A stretch of DNA of 8,638 nt from Anaerolineae bacterium (GTDB lineage Bacteria > Chloroflexota > Anaerolineae > 4572-78 > J111): assembly GCA_020433785.1 (NCBI GenBank), contig JAGRCC010000160.1, positions 1 to 8,638 on the forward strand. Reading direction: 5' to 3'. The translations under genes and the position numbers were made by a program. The first letter of the stretch is position 1; every line of letters starts with the position of its first letter. Below are positions 4,929 through 8,638 of the stretch, one piece after another. The notes beneath the pieces are model-generated. The model saw only the letters and a program-made list of their open reading frames with translations, did no database searches and had not been told where the DNA came from.

Positions 4929-7900
4929 TTGTTCGCAAAACGCCAACTTCTCACCCAATTCAAACATTGGCCGCTGGTCCTGGTGCTGACCGTTTTCGCC
5001 GGGCTGGCCTTGACCTACAACCTAATTTTACCACTGGGCGAAGTCAGCGACGCCAGTGCTCACTTTGCTTTGATCCGCTTCATTGCCGAAGAAGGCCGCC
5101 CGCCGCTAACACTGGCCGAGCGCTCGGCGGTGGGCATTAAAGGCGATGCCTCGCCCGTTTATCACGGTCTGGTGGCGTTATTGACCCAGCACGTCGATAT
5201 CTCCTCCTTCCCGGAACTCCCCCGCCTGAGTCAGAAAGCCGAGCGAGCCATCCCCGGCGACCAATGCATGATCCTGACCTATTTTCACACCGAGGATGAA
5301 GCCTGGCCTTTCCAGGGCATTGCGCTGGCCTGGCATCTGGCCGGGCTGGCTTCCATTCCGATGGGCATGGCCACCATCATTGCCGTCTATCTGACCGTAC
5401 TGGCCATTTATCCTGGTCAGCCCAATTTGGCCTTGGCTGCGGCTGCATTTGTGGCCTTTTTACCCCGTTTCATCATCAGCAGCGCCGTCATTAACGACGA
5501 TAACCTGGTCTTTCCGCTGATCGCCTTTGCCTTATATTACCTGATCAAAATCATTCACGGCGACCAACAGCGCCGGACTTTTATTATCCTGGGCCTGCTG
5601 CTGGGGCTGGCCGCGATCACCAAATATCACAGCCTGATTTTGCTACCGGAAATAGGGCTGGTGCTGCTCGTTCTCGGCTGGCGGCGCGGCTGGGGTTGGG
5701 CGACCACGTTTCGACGCGGAATGTGGGTGCTGGCGGCGTTTGCCGTGACGGCCGGCTGGTGGCTGGGCTTTATTCTGATCAAATTCAATGATATCGAAAA
5801 TTCGGGCCTGATCAGCGGGCTGGCCGCACCGTTTGGCGATCCGGTGGTAACCGAAGGCTCCACCTATCTGTTCAGTTCCGAGTTCAATACCTTATCCCTG
5901 TGGGAGTTCGACTATTGGCTGAGTTGGACCTTTCGCTCGTTTTGGCTCCATTACAACGGCCTTGACAGCGGGCTGGCAGCGCTTGGCCGGACCACAACCT
6001 ACTGGGCCGTGTATGCGGTGTTTGGCCTGCTGCTGGCGGTGGCGATGGTCGGGCTGCTGCTCAAGGGCGTCACATACGCCGGCGCGCTGATTAAATCGCC
6101 CCGCACCGCGCCGGCCTGGCGGCTTGACTTGACCCTGCTGGCCGTTCACTTTTTGATCTATCTGGGACTGGTCATTTTGCGGTACATGCTCTTTCCGGCC
6201 TGGTCGACTTCGCAAGGCCGGCACCTGTACCCGGCGCTGACTTCAATTGCGCTCTTTTTTGTGTTGGGGCTGGATGAAGTGCGACAGCGCCTCAATACAG
6301 CGCTGACTTACAAATTTGGCCTGACCATCTTTAGCCACGACCTGTGGGTCGTAGCCGCCGGGGGTGGCCCGCTGCTCGTTCTCAGCTTGGCGGTTTTACC
6401 CTTATTCTTCTGGCCGGTGTACTATCCCCTGCTGCCCATCAAAACCAGCCACCCCAACGATGCCCCGATCACCCACCGCCTGACTGAACAATTCGCCGAT
6501 GAACTTCGCTTTGAGGGTTACGATCAGCCCCAAACTGACTTCCAACCGGGCCAACCGATTCCGGTGACCCTCTACTGGCGCACCCGCCTCAAGCAGCCGC
6601 AAGATTACCTCATCCAAACTTGTCTACACGATAAGGCCGGCGCCATCGTCACCTGCCATCAAGGCTATCCGGCCAACGGCCGATATCCGGTGCGCGCTTG
6701 GGAGGAAGGATACTTGATTCGCGATCAGGTTTACGTGCCGACCCCCACCTGCTTGTCGCCGGGCGATTACAACCTAAGTGTAACGGCCCTCCCGCTACGG
6801 CTCGACACCCCGGCCCCCACCATCGACCCGACAATCACCCCCAAAGCGCCGGTGTCACTCGGGCCAATTCACCTTGCAGGGGAGTCTTCAGCGGCTAACT
6901 CCGTCGAGATTTGGATAGCCCAAAGTCTCTATACGAATACAACGGTAGACGCGCCACAACTGCGACAGACGATGACCGTGATAAACTATGCGGCTGACGA
7001 GACGACACCCCCGGCGCTGATCCACAATACGACCACCGAACGCTGGCTGCCCTTCGAGACCTCGATCACCTACCCGTGCGCCGATGGCAGCCCGGCGACA
7101 ACCTACAGCTTCATTGCCTATCCCGGCCTCAGCCCCGGCTTGTATCATCCGAATACCGCCTTGTCCGCTGCCGGTCCGCAGGTCAATCTGCTGACCCGAC
7201 CGCGTAATTTCAGGCTGCCGGCCAGCATCGGCCACCCGCTCGAGGCCGTTTTTGATCAGAAAATCGAACTATTGGGCTACGACCTCGACCCTAAGCCGCG
7301 CCTGCCCGGTCAATCGATCGAGGTCACCACCTACTGGCGCTCGCTGGAAACGATGAACCGGGGCTATATCGGCTCGTTTCATCTGCTCGATAACACCCTG
7401 TCGATGTGGGGCCAAAGCGACAGCCCGTTGGGCAGCGACTACCCGACGGTGCTGTGGTCGCCTGGGGAAGTAATTACCTCGGTTTACAAGCTGCCGGTCA
7501 ATTCATTTGTGGCGGCCGGCCAATATACGCTTAAATTGAGCATCTATGATTTAAATGAGGGGCGCTTTGATTTCTTACCGGCGGTCGTGGCCGGCCAACC
7601 GGAGCCGGCGACCGACCTCTACTTAGGCCAAGTGCGTATTTTAGACCCCGACAGCCACAATCCGCCGGACCAGCCCTTGCAGGTCACCCTCGGCGACCAA
7701 ATTCAGCTGTTGGGTTACCAGCTAAAGAGCACCACGTTAAGACGGGATGAACCGCTCCGGTTTGGTCTCTTCTGGCAGGCAACGCAGCCTATCAGCAGCG
7801 ATTACACGGTATTCACCCAACTGATTGGCCCCGACGGCCAGGTGTGGGCTCAGCAAGATAATCAACCGCAGGGCGGCAGTTACCCCACCAGCACCTGGAC

Positions 7901-8084
7901 TCGCTTTGATACCGTGGTCGATCGTTACGAACTCAGCCTTAATGACGGCGCGCCGCCGGGCCAATATCAACTGCTGGTCGGCCAGTATGATCTCAACACG
8001 GGCCAGCGGCTGCCGGCGGTTGATGCCGCCGGCCAGCGCTTGCCGAATGATGCGATTGTACTGGGGCTGCTAACGCTGGAGTAG
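4929..8084 (+). CDS. Large polytopic membrane protein, GT39/DUF2142-like glycosyltransferase with tandem C-terminal beta-domains
   Basis: A 1051-residue membrane protein. Residues 1-500 hold about ten to twelve hydrophobic helices (for example 15-33, 136-160, 166-186, 193-208, 217-250, 265-284, 357-379, 400-420, 434-448, 472-500). After the first helix comes GEVSDASAHFALIRFIAEEG (37-56), the position of the acidic first-loop motif of GT-C enzymes such as PMT and ArnT. INDDN (188-192) and SQGRHLYPAL (428-437) are also typical of GT39/DUF2142-like proteins. Such enzymes use polyprenyl-phosphate sugars at the outer face of the membrane; that activity is inferred. Residues 515-1051 are hydrophilic, Pro/Tyr/Trp-rich and include three related repeats (see the separate entry). 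The start is uncertain: TTG at 4929 lacks an RBS, and an in-frame CTG at 4917 would add four residues; an in-frame TAG at 4905 limits the choice. It stops 3 bp from the convergent propeller gene. Confidence 0.85.
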   Translation: MFAKRQLLTQFKHWPLVLVLTVFAGLALTYNLILPLGEVSDASAHFALIRFIAEEGRPPLTLAERSAVGIKGDASPVYHGLVALLTQHVDISSFPELPRLSQKAERAIPGDQCMILTYFHTEDEAWPFQGIALAWHLAGLASIPMGMATIIAVYLTVLAIYPGQPNLALAAAAFVAFLPRFIISSAVINDDNLVFPLIAFALYYLIKIIHGDQQRRTFIILGLLLGLAAITKYHSLILLPEIGLVLLVLGWRRGWGWATTFRRGMWVLAAFAVTAGWWLGFILIKFNDIENSGLISGLAAPFGDPVVTEGSTYLFSSEFNTLSLWEFDYWLSWTFRSFWLHYNGLDSGLAALGRTTTYWAVYAVFGLLLAVAMVGLLLKGVTYAGALIKSPRTAPAWRLDLTLLAVHFLIYLGLVILRYMLFPAWSTSQGRHLYPALTSIALFFVLGLDEVRQRLNTALTYKFGLTIFSHDLWVVAAGGGPLLVLSLAVLPLFFWPVYYPLLPIKTSHPNDAPITHRLTEQFADELRFEGYDQPQTDFQPGQPIPVTLYWRTRLKQPQDYLIQTCLHDKAGAIVTCHQGYPANGRYPVRAWEEGYLIRDQVYVPTPTCLSPGDYNLSVTALPLRLDTPAPTIDPTITPKAPVSLGPIHLAGESSAANSVEIWIAQSLYTNTTVDAPQLRQTMTVINYAADETTPPALIHNTTTERWLPFETSITYPCADGSPATTYSFIAYPGLSPGLYHPNTALSAAGPQVNLLTRPRNFRLPASIGHPLEAVFDQKIELLGYDLDPKPRLPGQSIEVTTYWRSLETMNRGYIGSFHLLDNTLSMWGQSDSPLGSDYPTVLWSPGEVITSVYKLPVNSFVAAGQYTLKLSIYDLNEGRFDFLPAVVAGQPEPATDLYLGQVRILDPDSHNPPDQPLQVTLGDQIQLLGYQLKSTTLRRDEPLRFGLFWQATQPISSDYTVFTQLIGPDGQVWAQQDNQPQGGSYPTSTWTRFDTVVDRYELSLNDGAPPGQYQLLVGQYDLNTGQRLPAVDAAGQRLPNDAIVLGLLTLE
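6477..8078 (+). repeat. Three tandem LLGYDL/PG-type beta-domains encoded in the membrane protein gene
   Basis: The C-terminal part of the membrane protein contains three related units at about residues 517-625, 773-885 and 919-1030. Each follows the same pattern: an opening LRFEGYDQ, IELLGYDL or IQLLGYQL; then PGQ or RRDEP before a V-T-YWR or FGLFWQ strand; then a DY/GYI-F-L-D stretch; then G-YP--AW/LW/TW with an acidic end strand; then PGDYNLSV, AGQYTLKL or PGQYQLLV; and in copies 2 and 3 YDL--G-(R)-LP. The second and third copies are most alike; the first lacks the final YDL. The segment between copies 1 and 2 (about 655-765) is Thr-rich and may be another, diverged fold. The pattern suggests beta-sandwich modules, probably extracytoplasmic. 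No family name is claimed. Confidence 0.7.
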
Positions 8085-8087
8085 GGG

Positions 8088-8638
8088 TCACCGCACCCAA
8101 ATCGAGCCGATGTCGGTGCCGGTGTCGTGGCTCAGGTTGGTCGGGTTGCTGCCGTCGGCGTCCATCACATACACTTCCAAGTCACCGTCCCGATTAGATT
8201 GAAACAGAATTTGCGTGCCGTCCGGCGACCAGTGAAAGTCGCCTTGAAGCGACTCCTGAGCATCGGGGGTGTTGGTTAGATTGGTTTGGTCGCTGCCGTC
8301 GGCGTTCATAATGTAGATTTCGGCGTTGCCGTCTCGACCGGACAGAAAGGCAATTTTCGAGCCATCCGGCGACCAGGCCGGAAAGCCATCAAAGCCCACA
8401 TTGTCGGTTAGCCGGGTGATGCTGCCGTCGGCCATATCGCGGGTATAAATTTCGATGTCGTTATCTTGGTTCGACATAAAGGCCAAGGTGCTGCCGTCCG
8501 GCGACCAAACCGGCTTACCGCTGCCGGCTTCCCGATCACTCAAAAGAACCGGCTCGCCCCCCTCGACGCTGACGGCATAGATCACCAGCCGTCCATCCCG
8601 ATCCGAATGAAAGGCCAACGATTGCCCATCCGGCGACC
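8088..8638 (-). CDS. PD40/TolB-like beta-propeller protein, C-terminal part (5' end outside window)
   Basis: The frame is open to the right edge, so the start lies outside; the TTG-derived start at 8618 is internal because SPDGQS precedes it in frame. The 183 visible residues are PD40 repeats with the signatures SPDGQSLAFHSDRDG, WSPDGSTLAFMSNQDND, WSPDGSKIAFLSGRDGN and WSPDGTQILFQSNRDGD, each followed by an IY/VY strand and a DADGS- or DG-type turn and a LTD/LTN/LS strand. Such propellers occur in TolB, in S9 peptidase N-termini and in many stand-alone secreted or membrane-anchored proteins, and they mediate protein contacts. The protein ends with GSIWVR exactly where another W-SPDG blade would begin, consistent with the N- and C-terminal strands closing one blade together. 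No signal peptide or partner domain can be seen here, so the role is unknown. Confidence 0.9.
   Translation of the reverse strand, partial: SPDGQSLAFHSDRDGRLVIYAVSVEGGEPVLLSDREAGSGKPVWSPDGSTLAFMSNQDNDIEIYTRDMADGSITRLTDNVGFDGFPAWSPDGSKIAFLSGRDGNAEIYIMNADGSDQTNLTNTPDAQESLQGDFHWSPDGTQILFQSNRDGDLEVYVMDADGSNPTNLSHDTGTDIGSIWVR
8221..8638 (-). repeat. DNA-level repeat of the PD40 blades
   Basis: The 10-mer TCCGGCGACC (plus-strand reading, encoding the end of the W-SPDG motif) recurs at 8221, 8365, 8497 and 8629. The spacings are 144, 132 and 132 bp, that is 48, 44 and 44 codons, which match the blade length. GCTGCCGTC also recurs near several copies, showing that the blades are related at nucleotide level. 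Confidence 0.8.

Noticed and set aside
8084..8090. A terminator between the convergent membrane protein and propeller genes
   Set aside because: The gap is 3 bp and I see no hairpin followed by a T run at either 3' end, so any terminator would have to lie inside the coding regions or act through Rho.
1..8638. CRISPR array, tRNA genes, intact insertion sequence
   Set aside because: No regularly spaced identical repeats with unique spacers, no GGTTC-type T-arm cloverleaf and no transposase frame were seen. The only regular repeats are the PD40 blades, which are coding.

Overview
The window reads like accessory or housekeeping DNA of a free-living environmental bacterium, most plausibly a Chloroflexota (Anaerolineae-like) lineage. 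This placement is an inference. It rests on gene style: a PHP-type DNA polymerase X, a very large GT-C-type membrane protein with tandem LLGYDL beta-domains, a PD40/TolB-like propeller, and a phytochrome-type kinase with small receiver proteins. There is no rRNA or other marker to settle it.

Layout: (1) 1-1707, + strand: the 3' part of a sensor histidine kinase, then a stand-alone Rcp1/CheY-like receiver and a second receiver with a coiled-coil tail. They are tightly packed, so probably one signalling operon whose promoter lies left of the window. (2) 1743-3479, - strand: a complete DNA polymerase X (HhH/8-kDa, Pol-beta-type nucleotidyltransferase and PHP domains), separated from the operon by a 35-bp gap holding a GGTT repeat. 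(3) 3480-3990: about 510 bp without a gene. It holds the polX leader and promoter and, reading the other way, a candidate structured non-coding RNA of about 470 nt. The RNA candidate has an extended -10 promoter, a 5'/3' closing stem, a perfect 9-bp long-range pairing, several local hairpins and a strong intrinsic terminator. The terminator lies inside the 3' end of the next, convergent gene. (4) 3991-4821, - strand: a class I SAM-dependent methyltransferase, probably translated from a leaderless mRNA. (5) 4929-8084, + strand: a 1051-residue polytopic membrane protein of GT39/DUF2142-like type with a C-terminal region of about 530 residues containing three related beta-sandwich-like repeats. 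(6) 8088-8638, - strand: the C-terminal part of a PD40 (TolB-like) beta-propeller protein that runs off the right edge.

Functionally, the first three genes form a His-Asp phosphorelay with no DNA-binding output in view. PolX is a repair polymerase. The large membrane protein is likely a lipid-linked-sugar glycosyltransferase of the cell envelope. The most unusual part is the polX/RNA/methyltransferase interval: one symmetric -10 element appears to serve two divergent transcripts, and the right-hand transcript would end antisense inside the methyltransferase gene.
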